Shown one piece after another: positions 24,675 to 33,778 of a stretch of DNA of 64,000 bases. The translations under genes were made by a program, and so were the position numbers. The stretch is from Hwanghaeella sp965227365 (GTDB lineage Bacteria; Pseudomonadota; Alphaproteobacteria; UBA8366; Aestuariispiraceae): the NCBI RefSeq assembly GCF_965227365.1, contig NZ_OZ245754.1:3410001-3474000 (forward strand). The letters are read 5' to 3'. The notes beneath the pieces were generated by a model. It made no database searches and was not told where the DNA came from. It saw only the letters and a list, made by a program, of their open reading frames with translations. How positions within the stretch are numbered: position 1 is the stretch's first letter; every line of letters starts with the position of its first letter.

Positions 24675-25951
24675 GCCTCACCCTTCAAGAGCTTCAGCGT
24701 GGCTGACGCCATGACCTTCATCGAGGTCACCATGGCATCCACCTCGATATACTCATCGGGTTGGTGAGCCAGGTCCAGGATACCCGGGCCATAGGCAATG
24801 CAGTCCTTCAACTGGCCGATCCTGAAAATGTGCTTCTGATCGTATGTTCCGGGCGAGCAAATCGTCTCCGCCGGGCGGCCGAACTGGCGCTCGATCTCTT
24901 CCGCAACGGCGCGCACGACCGGCGCGTCCGCATCCGTCAGGGTGGGTTCGAACTCCATGATGTCCCGAACATCGTATTTGAAACCGGGGCGGTCGGCGGC
25001 CAGGCGATCAAGCAGACCGAAGATCTCCCCTTTGACCTGCGCCAACGGCTCCTCGATCAGGAAACGTCTATCCAGGATCATGGTGCAGATATCAGGCACC
25101 AAAGAGCTTGGCAGACCGTTGAAACCGTCCGGCAACCCGCCGTGGATGGAGGCAATGTTCAAAGTGGATTGCTTCGCCCCTTCCGGCACGACCGGCATAT
25201 CGGTACGGCGCTGCTCCAAGGCCGGGTATAGGTCCCGTTCCAGCGATTCCAGAAAAGCCCCCATATGGCGAACCGCGCAATCGCCCAGAAACGGCATGGA
25301 TCCATGCGCGATATGCCCGTGGGTTTTAACCTCGGCCCACCAGACGCCGCGATGACCGACGCAGACCCGGTCCACGTTCAGCGGTTCCGGGATGATGACG
25401 TGATCCACGCGCGGTCGGCTGAAGAATCCTTTTTCCGCCAGAAAGGCGACCCCGCCATAGCCGCCGGTTTCCTCGTCGACGGTTCCGGAGATTTCGATGG
25501 CGCCGGGAAAATCGACCCCTTCCTGCAGAATGGCTTCCGCCGCGACGATCGCAGCGGCAATGCCGCCTTTCATGTCGCAGGTGCCGCGCCCGTAAATCTT
25601 TCCGTCTTCAAGCTCCGCGCCATAAGGGTCCCTGGTCCAGCCTTCCCCGGGCTCAACCACGTCGATATGTCCGTTGAAATGAACGCACGGGCCCGGACGG
25701 CTGCCTTGGATGCGTGCGACGATATTGGTGCGCGGATGCTTGTCCGAGTCGCCGGGCGTACCGACACCGCGTTCATACACGATATCGAAGCCTGATTTCT
25801 TCAATCGGTTCCCGATCAGTTCCGCGCAGGGTGTATAAGCGTCACCCGGAGGATTGACCGTCGGAATTCTGACCATGTCCTGCGTCAGCGATACGACATC
25901 GTCGCGCAAATCATCTATGCGTTTGAACAGGCTTTCCAAAGCGAACCTCAT
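24671..25951 (-). CDS. M20-family deacylase (ArgE/DapE type)
   Basis: 426 residues from the ATG at 25951, which has AGGGA five bases upstream; the frame runs further up but without family similarity. Metal ligands and catalytic residues of M20 enzymes are visible: HFNGHIDVV, GRGTCDMKGG, and SGTVDEETGG with the catalytic Glu. The C-terminal SPGTYDQKHIFRIG and GPG segments complete the fold. The enzyme probably hydrolyses an N-acyl or amide bond of an amino-acid derivative; substrate is not evident. It diverges from the DUF364 gene, and its stop overlaps that of the giant TPR protein by four bases tail to tail. Confidence 0.9.
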   Translation of the reverse strand: MRFALESLFKRIDDLRDDVVSLTQDMVRIPTVNPPGDAYTPCAELIGNRLKKSGFDIVYERGVGTPGDSDKHPRTNIVARIQGSRPGPCVHFNGHIDVVEPGEGWTRDPYGAELEDGKIYGRGTCDMKGGIAAAIVAAEAILQEGVDFPGAIEISGTVDEETGGYGGVAFLAEKGFFSRPRVDHVIIPEPLNVDRVCVGHRGVWWAEVKTHGHIAHGSMPFLGDCAVRHMGAFLESLERDLYPALEQRRTDMPVVPEGAKQSTLNIASIHGGLPDGFNGLPSSLVPDICTMILDRRFLIEEPLAQVKGEIFGLLDRLAADRPGFKYDVRDIMEFEPTLTDADAPVVRAVAEEIERQFGRPAETICSPGTYDQKHIFRIGQLKDCIAYGPGILDLAHQPDEYIEVDAMVTSMKVMASATLKLLKGEA

Positions 25952-26018
25952 GCTATTCCCTTGGACATGGTCGCGATAACTGATCGGGCTGACAAGCCTG
26001 CCACGCCGGATTTCGATC

Positions 26019-26732
26019 ATGAAACAGCAAGAACTGGTCGCCTCGCTCATTCCGGAACATGCGCCGGAACCGGCAACGCGGATCGCTGTCGGCGTGAATT
26101 GGACGCTGGTCGACAGCGCGACGGGCACGGGCCTTGTCCACACACCGGTCAAATCGCAACAAGGATGCGTGCCGATCGCCGAGGCCGGGAGTTTGAGGGG
26201 ACGGCCCTTACGGGACTTGATGGATCTGACGACGGCCCCGAATCCGATCGCGCGCGCGGTCGGGTTCGCCGCCCTGAACGCCTATTGGAACCGGCACGAC
26301 ATCACCGGTGACATAGTGAACGGCCTGGAACTGGTCGAAGATCGCGGCCACAAGACCGTCATCATCGGGCGTTTTCCCAATCTGGATGAAAAGCTTCCCG
26401 GCGCCGCCGTGATCGAACGGAACCCGGGTCCCGACGATTTTCCGGAAGACGCCGCGGCGACGTTGATCCCACAGGCGGAATTTCTGGTGATCACGGCATC
26501 GACCCTGTCCAACGGATCGCTGGCCGGATTGCTTGCCTTGCGTCGCGACGCTTTCACCGTGCTGGTCGGCCCGGGAACGCCGCTATGCTCGACATTGTTC
26601 GACTACGGGATCGGCGCATTGGCGGGTTTCCGCGTTGACGCACCTGAAAAGGCGGAACAGGCGATCATGGAAAGCGGTGCCGAAAAAGCCATTCGGCCGT
26701 CGGGAACACGGATCAGTCTGGTTCGCGGCTGA
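26019..26732 (+). CDS. DUF364/DUF4213 protein, putative heavy-metal chelation domain
   Basis: 237 residues. The N-terminal part (about 1-80) has RIAVGVNWTLVDSATGTGLVHTP and LRDLMDLTTAPNPIARAVGFAALNAYWNR, typical of the DUF4213 domain. The C-terminal part has the Rossmann-like segments KTVIIGRFPNLDEKL, ADFLVITASTLSNGS-type sequence and VLVGPGTPLCSTLFDYGIGALAGF of DUF364. Members are proposed to handle metals, but the function is unproven. It is followed after 88 bp by an MFS gene on the same strand. Confidence 0.85.
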   Translation: MKQQELVASLIPEHAPEPATRIAVGVNWTLVDSATGTGLVHTPVKSQQGCVPIAEAGSLRGRPLRDLMDLTTAPNPIARAVGFAALNAYWNRHDITGDIVNGLELVEDRGHKTVIIGRFPNLDEKLPGAAVIERNPGPDDFPEDAAATLIPQAEFLVITASTLSNGSLAGLLALRRDAFTVLVGPGTPLCSTLFDYGIGALAGFRVDAPEKAEQAIMESGAEKAIRPSGTRISLVRG

Positions 26733-26820
26733 CGGCAATAGTTCGATAGATGACGAAGCGTCCCCTGCAATCCCGGCACTATACAGGCCGCTCCAGTGCA
26801 ACTGCCGGAGCCCGCATTTC

Positions 26821-28056
26821 ATGAAAACCTTCTTCGGCTGGCGGGTTGTCGCCGCGGCTTCGACCGTGGCGATGTTCGGCTGGGGCTTCGGTCTGTACGG
26901 CCCACCTATCTATCTGCAATCGGTCATCGACCGCACCGGTTGGCCCGTTGCCCTGGTCTCGGCAGCAGTCACCGTGCATTTCCTTGTCGGCGCCGTAACC
27001 GTCGCCGGCATGCCAAACCTGTATGCCCGTTTCGGTGCCGTCAGAACGACGGCGGTCGGTGTCGTTGCCCTGGCGCTTGGAGTTATCGGATGGGCGACCA
27101 GCGACCATCCCGCTCTTCTTTTCCTGTCAGCCTGTATTTCGGGATGCGGTTGGGCGACCATGGGCGCGGTCGCGTTGAACGGCTTCGTCTCTCCCTGGTT
27201 CATCCGACGCCGGCCATTCGCACTGTCCCTGGCCTATAACGGCGCGACCCTAGGTGGGGTGGTTATGACACCGGCCTGGGTCCTGTCCATCGAGGCACTG
27301 GAGTTCAAAGGCGCGGCCCTGGTCATCGGCGGCGTCATGATCGCCGTGGTTACGACTTTGCTTGCATCGATCCTGTCGAAGCGTCCGCGGGATGTGGGGC
27401 AGTATCCGGACGGACAGACCGACGCAGACGGCGGACTGCCCCGGCAGGCTAACGCTCAGACCGTGGCGGCCTTACGGCGGAACCGATCGTTCCTGACCCT
27501 GGCGGCCGGCATGTCGATTGGACTGTTCGCCCAGGTCGGGCTGCTCGCTCATCTCTTTTCGCTGCTGCTGCCTATCCTGGGCGAGGTCAATTCGGGCTAC
27601 CTGCTGAGCGGCGCCACAGCCTGCGCGGTACTGGGCCGCAGCCTGTTCGGATGGTTGATGCCGCGGGAAGCCAACCGACGGGTCGTAGCGGCATTAAGCT
27701 ACGGTTTTCAGATCGTCGGCTGCCTCTGCCTGATCGCCGGTCTGTCGGGCCATCCAGGCCTCGCCATCGCCGGGGTCCTGTTGTTCGGTTTCGGGATCGG
27801 AAACGCCACTTCCCTGCCCCCGCTGATCGTTCAAGCGGAGTTCCCGGAGGTCCAGGTGCAGAAGGTCGTCTCCCTGGTAATTTCAGCCTCCCAGGCGACT
27901 TTCGCCTTTGCGCCGGCGGTCTTTGGATTGCTGCGGGATTCGGCAGGGTCCTGGGGCGGTACGGAAGGTCCTTCCCTGGCCATCGCCACGGCGGTGATCT
28001 TTGCCGCGGCAATCTGCTGTTTCATGATGGGTCGCGGCCAAGCCGAGACGGATTAG
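26821..28056 (+). CDS. MFS transporter
   Basis: 411 residues with about twelve membrane segments. The N-terminus FFGWRVVAAASTVAMFGWGFGLYGPPIYLQSVI is typical of monocarboxylate/oxalate-type MFS carriers. The loop between helices 2 and 3 has RFGAVRTTAVG and the central loop is short and charged (SKRPRDVGQYPDG). Substrate cannot be told. It may be co-transcribed with the DUF364 gene. Its stop overlaps that of mgtE tail to tail. Confidence 0.88.
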   Translation: MKTFFGWRVVAAASTVAMFGWGFGLYGPPIYLQSVIDRTGWPVALVSAAVTVHFLVGAVTVAGMPNLYARFGAVRTTAVGVVALALGVIGWATSDHPALLFLSACISGCGWATMGAVALNGFVSPWFIRRRPFALSLAYNGATLGGVVMTPAWVLSIEALEFKGAALVIGGVMIAVVTTLLASILSKRPRDVGQYPDGQTDADGGLPRQANAQTVAALRRNRSFLTLAAGMSIGLFAQVGLLAHLFSLLLPILGEVNSGYLLSGATACAVLGRSLFGWLMPREANRRVVAALSYGFQIVGCLCLIAGLSGHPGLAIAGVLLFGFGIGNATSLPPLIVQAEFPEVQVQKVVSLVISASQATFAFAPAVFGLLRDSAGSWGGTEGPSLAIATAVIFAAAICCFMMGRGQAETD

Positions 28057-29468
28057 AGCAGAACCATCGCCGCGAGGCCGAGAAAGGCGAAGAAGCCGAC
28101 CACGTCGGTGACCGTGGTCAGCACGACGGTCGAGGCGACCGCCGGGTCGATCTTCAATCGGTCGAGCGCCAGGGGAATCATCGTTCCGGCAAAACCCGCG
28201 ATGAGCAGGTTCACGACCATCGCCACCGCGATCACCATGCCAATCATGGGGTCCCCGAACCAAAGCCAGACCAGGCCGCCCATCATCAGCGCGAAGACGA
28301 TGCCGTTCACGCCACCGACCAGGATTTCCTTCATCACGATGCGCATCGCATTCGCGGTCGTCAGTTCATTCACCGCAAGCGCACGCACCGCGACTGTCAG
28401 GGTCTGCGTCCCCGCATTGCCGCCCATCGAGGCGACGATCGGCATCAGCACGGCGAGGGCCACCACTTGCGCAATGGTCGCCTCGAAAGCCGAGATCACC
28501 AAACTGGCGAGGATGGCGGTAACGAGGTTCACGAACAGCCAGGAAAACCTCAGCCGGGTCGTTTCCGCCACGTCGGAATAGAAATCGTCCTCCCGCACCC
28601 CGCCGAGTTTCAGGATATCGTCCTCATGCTCTTCGTCCAGGACGTCGACGACATCGTCGATGGTGATGGAACCGAGCAGCCGTCCGCTGTCATCGATGAC
28701 CGGTGCTTCGGTCAAGGCGTATTGCCGGAAGAAAAAGGCGACGTCTTCCTGGTCCATGGCGACCGGGATCAGCTTGGGATCGGTATCCATGACCTCGCTG
28801 ATCGCGACCGGCCTGCGCGTGCTGAGCAGCTTGGAAAGCTGCAGCGTGCCCACCGGCTTGCGGCTGGGGTCGATGACGATGAGATTGTAGAAGTCGTCGG
28901 GCAGTTCGCTTTCGTCCGACCGCATGTAGTCGATGGTCTGACCGACACTCCAGAATTCCGGCACTGTCACGGCTTCGTGCCGCATCAGACGACCGGCGCT
29001 GTCCTCGGGATAGGACAGGCCCTGCTCGTAGATCAGCCGATCATCCGCCGGCAACGCGTCCAGAAGTTCCTGCTGGTCGGCTTCGTCGAGATCTTCCAAC
29101 AGGTCGATCGCGTCGTCGGTCTCCATATCGGTGACCAGACTGGCGAGATGATCCGTGTCCAGATAATCGACGATATCCTCGCGGACCGAATAGTCCATAT
29201 AGGCGAGGATTTCAGGATCCATGTCCTTGCCGAGGGCATCGACAATGGTCTCGCGCTCACCGCTGGTGAGCCGTTCCATAAGGTCGGCGATGTCGGCGGC
29301 ATGGAGCGGGTCCAGGAGATCCCGGATCCGCCCCTGGTCATTCGCGGACAGGGCCTCGTCGACCGCGTCCGCGACTTCTTCGGTCAGGCCGTAGAGGTCG
29401 TCGAACGCGTCGTCCGCTTCTGTGCCGGTCGACTTGTCGTCGACCGGTTTTTCCTCCACCTCAGCCAT
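28053..29468 (-). CDS. mgtE: Magnesium transporter MgtE
   Basis: 471 residues in the canonical order: acidic start, MgtE_N superhelix (about 40-150, with LDPLHAADIADLMERLTSGER), two CBS domains (about 150-275, including TEAPVIDDSGRLLGSITIDDVVDVL), then the five-helix membrane domain with the SMGGNAGTQTLTVAVRALA signature of the pore and the C-terminal TDVVGFFAFLGLAAMVLL. MgtE is a Mg2+-gated channel of the inner membrane. Only 55 bp separate it from maeB upstream, so the two may be co-transcribed. No Mg2+ riboswitch is visible. Confidence 0.97.
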   Translation of the reverse strand: MAEVEEKPVDDKSTGTEADDAFDDLYGLTEEVADAVDEALSANDQGRIRDLLDPLHAADIADLMERLTSGERETIVDALGKDMDPEILAYMDYSVREDIVDYLDTDHLASLVTDMETDDAIDLLEDLDEADQQELLDALPADDRLIYEQGLSYPEDSAGRLMRHEAVTVPEFWSVGQTIDYMRSDESELPDDFYNLIVIDPSRKPVGTLQLSKLLSTRRPVAISEVMDTDPKLIPVAMDQEDVAFFFRQYALTEAPVIDDSGRLLGSITIDDVVDVLDEEHEDDILKLGGVREDDFYSDVAETTRLRFSWLFVNLVTAILASLVISAFEATIAQVVALAVLMPIVASMGGNAGTQTLTVAVRALAVNELTTANAMRIVMKEILVGGVNGIVFALMMGGLVWLWFGDPMIGMVIAVAMVVNLLIAGFAGTMIPLALDRLKIDPAVASTVVLTTVTDVVGFFAFLGLAAMVLL

Positions 29469-29523
29469 GAATGACCGCCTTCCATCGGTTCAGCCCCGCA
29501 ATCTAAGCCAACCGACGGTGCGG

Positions 29524-31800
29524 TCAACCGGCCGCTTGGTGCTGCTGCGCATCCACCACGGCCAGCGCCGTCATATTGACGATTCCGCGGGCTGTGACCG
29601 AGTTGGTAATGACATGAGCAGGCTGCGCGGCACCGATCAGCATCGGCCCGACCGTCAACCCGTTCGCCAGTTTCTTCAAGAGATTGTAAGCGATGTTCGC
29701 GGCGTCAATGGACGGCATGATCAGAATATTCGCTTCGCCTTCCAACTTGCTGTCGGGCAGCAGGTAATCCCGCAGCACGGGGTCCAACGCGGTGTCGCCG
29801 TGCATTTCCCCATCGACCATCAGGTTCGGATAGTCGCGATGCAGGATGGCGACCGCGTCGCGGACACGCGCGGCGCAGGGCTGATCCGACGAGCCGAAAT
29901 TCGAATGCGACAGCATGGCAATGCGCGGGTCGACACCGAAGCGTTTGGCTTCCTCGGATGCGAGGACGGCCATTTCCGCGAGTTCCTCTGCCGTCGGTTC
30001 CGGCGTCACATGGGTGTCGGCCAGGAAATAGACCCCCTTTTCGAGGATCATCATCGTCAATGCCGACATGTCCCTGACACCGGCGCGGGTGCCGATGATG
30101 TCGCGCACATTCTTCACATGCGCGCGGTGACGCCCGGTCACGCCGCACAGCATCGCATCGGCCTCGCCGCGTTTCAGCATCAGCGCACCGATCACGGTCG
30201 TATCGGTACGGACGATGGTGCCGGCATTTCCGGTGGAGACGCCCTTGCGGCCCATGATCTCGTGATACATCGCGCGGTAGTCATGGAAACGCGGGTCGTC
30301 CTCCGGATCGCAAAGCTCGAAATCGCGGTCCAGTTTCAGGCGCAGGCCGAGTTTCTCGATCCGGCGCAACAGGACTTCACGGCGGGCGATCAGGATCGGC
30401 CGGGCGATGCCGTCATCGACCACGATCTGTACCGCGCGCAGGACGCGGTCGTCTTCCGCCTCGCAGTAGACGACTTTCTTCGGATTCTCGATCGCCTGAT
30501 CGAAGACGGGTTTCATCACCGTGCCCGATCTGAACACAAACTCGCTCAATTGCTGGCGATATACATCGAAATCCTCGATCGGCCGGGTCGCGACGCCGCT
30601 GTCCATCGCGGCTTTGGCGATCGCCGGCGCAATTTCCAGCATCAACCGCGGATCGAAGGGGCGCGGAATGATCGAATCCGGCCCGAATCCGCCCGCGGCT
30701 TCGCCATAGGCCTTGGCGACGACTTCCGAGACTTCCTTGCGCGCCAGCGAAGCAATCGCCTTGACGCAGGCAATCTTCATTTCCTCGTTGATCGTCGTGG
30801 CGCCCACGTCGAGCGCGCCGCGGAAGATGAACGGGAAGCAAAGCACGTTGTTGACCTGGTTCGGGAAATCGGACCGGCCGGTACAGATGATCGCGTCCGG
30901 CCGTGCTTCCTTGGCCAAGGCCGGGTCGATTTCCGGCGTCGGATTGGCCAAGGCCAGGATCACCGGCGACTTACCCATTTTCTTGACCATTTCGGGCTTC
31001 AGCACGCCCGGCCCGGAAAGGCCGAGGAAAACGTCGGCCCCTTCGATCGCCTGGTCCAGGGTGCGCAGATCGGTCTTCTGCGCGAAGGCCGATTTGTACT
31101 GGTCCATCTCCTCGTTGCGGTCCACATGGACGACACCGCTACGGTCGCAGACGAAGATGTTCTCCCGCTCCGCGCCCATCGAAAGCATCATGTTCAGGCA
31201 GGCAAGCGCCGCCGCGCCGGCGCCGCTGCAGACGATCTTGATGTCCTTGAAGTCCTTGCCGACCAATTCCAGCGCATTGTAGACCGCCGCTGCCGCGATG
31301 ATCGCCGTGCCGTGCTGATCGTCATGGAAGACCGGAATGTTCATCCGCTCCCGCAGCCGGCGTTCGATCTCGAAACATTCCGGCGCCTTGATGTCCTCGA
31401 GATTGATGCCGCCGAAGGTCGGCTCCAGCGCCGCCACCACATCGCAGAACTTCTCGATCTCGTATTCGTCCACTTCGATGTCGAAAACATCGACATTGGC
31501 GAATTTCTTGAACAGAACCGCCTTGCCCTCCATCACCGGCTTCGAGGCCAAGGGGCCGATATTGCCGAGCCCGAGGACGGCCGTGCCGTTGCTGATCACC
31601 GCGACAAGGTTGCCGCGCGCCGTCACGGTTGCCGCTTCCTGCGCGTCGTCGACGATGGCCATGCAGGCGGCCGCGACGCCCGGCGAATAGGCCAGGCTGA
31701 GGTCCCGCTGGTTCGCCATCGGCTTCGTCGCAACGATGGCCAGTTTCCCGGCCGGCGCCATGCGATGATAAATCAAGGCATGTTGATCAAGGTCTTCCAT
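29524..31800 (-). CDS. maeB: NADP-dependent malic enzyme, MaeB type
   Basis: 758 residues, the length of the two-domain MaeB enzymes. The malic enzyme part (about 1-430) has DLSLAYSPGVAAACMAI, FHDDQHGTAIIAAAAVYNALEL and the nucleotide-binding IVCSGAGAAALACLNMM. The C-terminal part (about 430-758) is a phosphotransacetylase-like domain (MMILEKGVYFLADTHVTPEPTAEELAEMAVLA, GAAQPAHVITNSVTARGIVNMTALAV) that acts in regulation, not catalysis, in studied members. It converts malate to pyruvate and CO2, making NADPH. It is upstream of mgtE. Confidence 0.97.
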   Translation of the reverse strand: MEDLDQHALIYHRMAPAGKLAIVATKPMANQRDLSLAYSPGVAAACMAIVDDAQEAATVTARGNLVAVISNGTAVLGLGNIGPLASKPVMEGKAVLFKKFANVDVFDIEVDEYEIEKFCDVVAALEPTFGGINLEDIKAPECFEIERRLRERMNIPVFHDDQHGTAIIAAAAVYNALELVGKDFKDIKIVCSGAGAAALACLNMMLSMGAERENIFVCDRSGVVHVDRNEEMDQYKSAFAQKTDLRTLDQAIEGADVFLGLSGPGVLKPEMVKKMGKSPVILALANPTPEIDPALAKEARPDAIICTGRSDFPNQVNNVLCFPFIFRGALDVGATTINEEMKIACVKAIASLARKEVSEVVAKAYGEAAGGFGPDSIIPRPFDPRLMLEIAPAIAKAAMDSGVATRPIEDFDVYRQQLSEFVFRSGTVMKPVFDQAIENPKKVVYCEAEDDRVLRAVQIVVDDGIARPILIARREVLLRRIEKLGLRLKLDRDFELCDPEDDPRFHDYRAMYHEIMGRKGVSTGNAGTIVRTDTTVIGALMLKRGEADAMLCGVTGRHRAHVKNVRDIIGTRAGVRDMSALTMMILEKGVYFLADTHVTPEPTAEELAEMAVLASEEAKRFGVDPRIAMLSHSNFGSSDQPCAARVRDAVAILHRDYPNLMVDGEMHGDTALDPVLRDYLLPDSKLEGEANILIMPSIDAANIAYNLLKKLANGLTVGPMLIGAAQPAHVITNSVTARGIVNMTALAVVDAQQHQAAG

Positions 31801-31932
31801 CGTTTTCCCCCTGTGCGAACCGATGTCGCGGTCCAGGTTTTCCCATATTTGTGACGATCCCCCGAAACGGACCGTGGCGGTCTTTGGTCCGACTACGAAG
31901 CCGGTGCCGCGATTTTGGCCGCAATTCGTAAA

Positions 31933-31981
31933 AAACGAAAGGGCGGTAGCAGGATAAACGTACTTTCCGGTACGACTACCG
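31933..31981 (-). terminator. Possible terminator after the CoA-transferase gene
   Basis: A nested inverted repeat (CGGTAG 31944-31949 with CTACCG 31976-31981; inside it CGTAC 31959-31963 with GTACG 31970-31974) lies just 3' of the gene ending at 32008. On the minus strand it is followed after a few bases by CGTTTTTTACG. The stem is interrupted, so the call is tentative. Confidence 0.4.
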
Positions 31982-32007
31982 GTGTCTTTCCAGCGGTTTT
32001 CCGGGTG

Positions 32008-33405
32008 TTAACCGGGCCAAACCGGCAGATGCGTGCCGACCGGGACGGAGGGCAGGTCCCAGCGCGGCGGTGTTTCCGACAAACGCGCCGCGTGAGTCAC
32101 ATGGGTGAGTTTTCCGAAGCCGGAGTCCGACACCGTCAGGAAGGGTCGGATTTGCGCCTCCGACGGTTCCGGGCAGGACAATCCGCCGTCCAGGCGCCCC
32201 AAATCCCGAAGCCATTGTCCGGTCCGCGCCAGCGACACCTTCACATGCCAGCTGCCGCCTTCTTCCGCCCGACGCATCAAGGCGGCCATCGCCCCGAAGG
32301 CGATGAAATAGCCGGAAGCATGGTCCAATGCCTGGCACGGCAAGGCTTTGGGCAGATCGGAACCGGCCGCTTGGGCCTCCGCCGCGTTGATTCCCGTCGC
32401 CGTCTGGACCAGGGAATCGAAGCCGCGTTTGCCGCCCCAGGGACCTTCGTCACCATAGGCCGAGAGCGAGACATAGACGAGCCCGGGCCGCCTTTCGGCC
32501 GCCTCTTCGGGACCAAAGCCGCGTTCCGCCAGACCGCCGGGCCGATAGCCCTGGATGAAGACGTCCGTATCCCGCAGCAGGCGCTCGAGCCCCGCTTTCC
32601 CCGCCGTGGTATCCAGGTCGAGATGCACGGCGAGCTTGCCTCGACCGGTTTCCATCACCAGAACCGGCACCACAGGCAGGTTGGGCGAACCGATCCGCAT
32701 TACCGTCGCGCCATGGGCGGCAAGCGCCCTGCCCCCGGTCGGCCCGGCGATGATCCGCGTCAGGTCCAAGGCGCGGAGGGAAGACAAGGGACGGTCCCCG
32801 GCATCCTGCGGCGGCAAGGGTGTGGGCTTAGCCTCCCCGATCTTTTCGATGGAAATCACCGGTTGGCGCGCCAGCACGGCCGCATGGGGATGGGCGGCCC
32901 ATTCCTCCGGTGTGCGCATCATAGCGACGACCAGTTCTCTGTCAGTGGCTTCGGTTTCGAATGCCTCGGCCTGCCAGGTCTTCAGGGCGGCGGCCACGGC
33001 CTCGCGGTCGTTCGCGCAGCCCAAAATCTCAAGCACGCCATCGCGGTGATGCTCGAAATTCGTATGAATGCGCACCCAGCGCCCGTCGCCGCATTGATAG
33101 GTACCGGCGATCGGATCCCAAAGCTCCGGCGCGTTGCCGCCATCGATCCGCAACAAACGTTCGCTACGAAACTCCAGCGCGGCATGCAGTATGTCGACGG
33201 TGACCGCCTGTTCCCGGCCCGTGCGTAAGCGGTCGATCTCGCTCGCCGCAAGCCCTGTCAGTGCAATCGCGCTCTGCGCCGCCGTCCCGACCCGAAAACT
33301 GGATGGCAGGACTGGCTCCGTACCGATCAAACGAACCCGGGACAACGCCCTCGTCGGCAGACCCGCCGCGGACCACAAATCCTGCATGACATCGCTCGAT
33401 TCCAT
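32008..33405 (-). CDS. Class III CoA-transferase (CaiB/BaiF family), unusual domain order
   Basis: 465 residues from the ATG at 33405; longer frames would run into the tRNA gene. The canonical N-terminal family motif, LSSLRALDLTRIIAGPTGGRALAAHGATVMRIGSP, appears only from about residue 218, and the catalytic-Asp region GGKRGFDSLVQTATG near residue 340. The first 200 residues (GTYQCGDGRWVRIHTNFEHHRDGVLEILG, TPEEWAAHPHA) resemble segments normally found in the second half of the family. The arrangement therefore looks permuted. It should move CoA between an acyl-CoA and an acid; the substrate is unknown. It stands alone between tRNA-Leu and maeB. Confidence 0.82.
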   Translation of the reverse strand: MESSDVMQDLWSAAGLPTRALSRVRLIGTEPVLPSSFRVGTAAQSAIALTGLAASEIDRLRTGREQAVTVDILHAALEFRSERLLRIDGGNAPELWDPIAGTYQCGDGRWVRIHTNFEHHRDGVLEILGCANDREAVAAALKTWQAEAFETEATDRELVVAMMRTPEEWAAHPHAAVLARQPVISIEKIGEAKPTPLPPQDAGDRPLSSLRALDLTRIIAGPTGGRALAAHGATVMRIGSPNLPVVPVLVMETGRGKLAVHLDLDTTAGKAGLERLLRDTDVFIQGYRPGGLAERGFGPEEAAERRPGLVYVSLSAYGDEGPWGGKRGFDSLVQTATGINAAEAQAAGSDLPKALPCQALDHASGYFIAFGAMAALMRRAEEGGSWHVKVSLARTGQWLRDLGRLDGGLSCPEPSEAQIRPFLTVSDSGFGKLTHVTHAARLSETPPRWDLPSVPVGTHLPVWPG

Positions 33406-33500
33406 GCCCACGATTTGGCACGCTGGATATCCGGTGATCAAGCGGTGATAAAAAACTGTATTGTGATGCTGAAAGTGCGCCCGGACGGGCCAAGAAGAAA

Positions 33501-33587
33501 TGGTGCGGTCGAGAAGACTCGAACTTCCACTCCGGTTAAGGAACAGCGACCTCAACGCTGCGCGTCTACCAATTCCGCCACGACCGC
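33501..33587 (-). tRNA. tRNA-Leu (anticodon GAG)
   Basis: On the minus strand the acceptor GCGGTCG pairs with CGACCGC, followed by discriminator A and an encoded CCA end (33503-33501). The D arm has GGCGGAATTGGTAGACGC. The anticodon stem GCAGCG/CGCTGT encloses loop TTGAGGT (anticodon GAG), the long variable arm is that of class II tRNAs, and the T arm carries GTTCGAGTC. The features together are diagnostic for tRNA-Leu. Confidence 0.96.
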
Positions 33588-33778
33588 ACGGGGCTTCTTG
33601 AGTGAGACCCGGCATGTAGCAAAAGCCCCCCTGCCAATCAAGCCCGGCTTTCGCGCCTTCGAACGGAATTTTCATGCCTGGAACCAGGATCGGGGCGGGG
33701 AACCGCTCTGAACGGCCGGCCCGGTTGCGCCGCCGGAGTTTTGGCGGTTTAAAACAGTGTGGGAACCTGACGGGCCGA

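Noticed and set aside
29524..31854. Open frames of 600 to 800 codons opposite maeB, mgtE, sdhA and other genes
   Set aside because: They are codon-bias shadows of well identified genes on the other strand.
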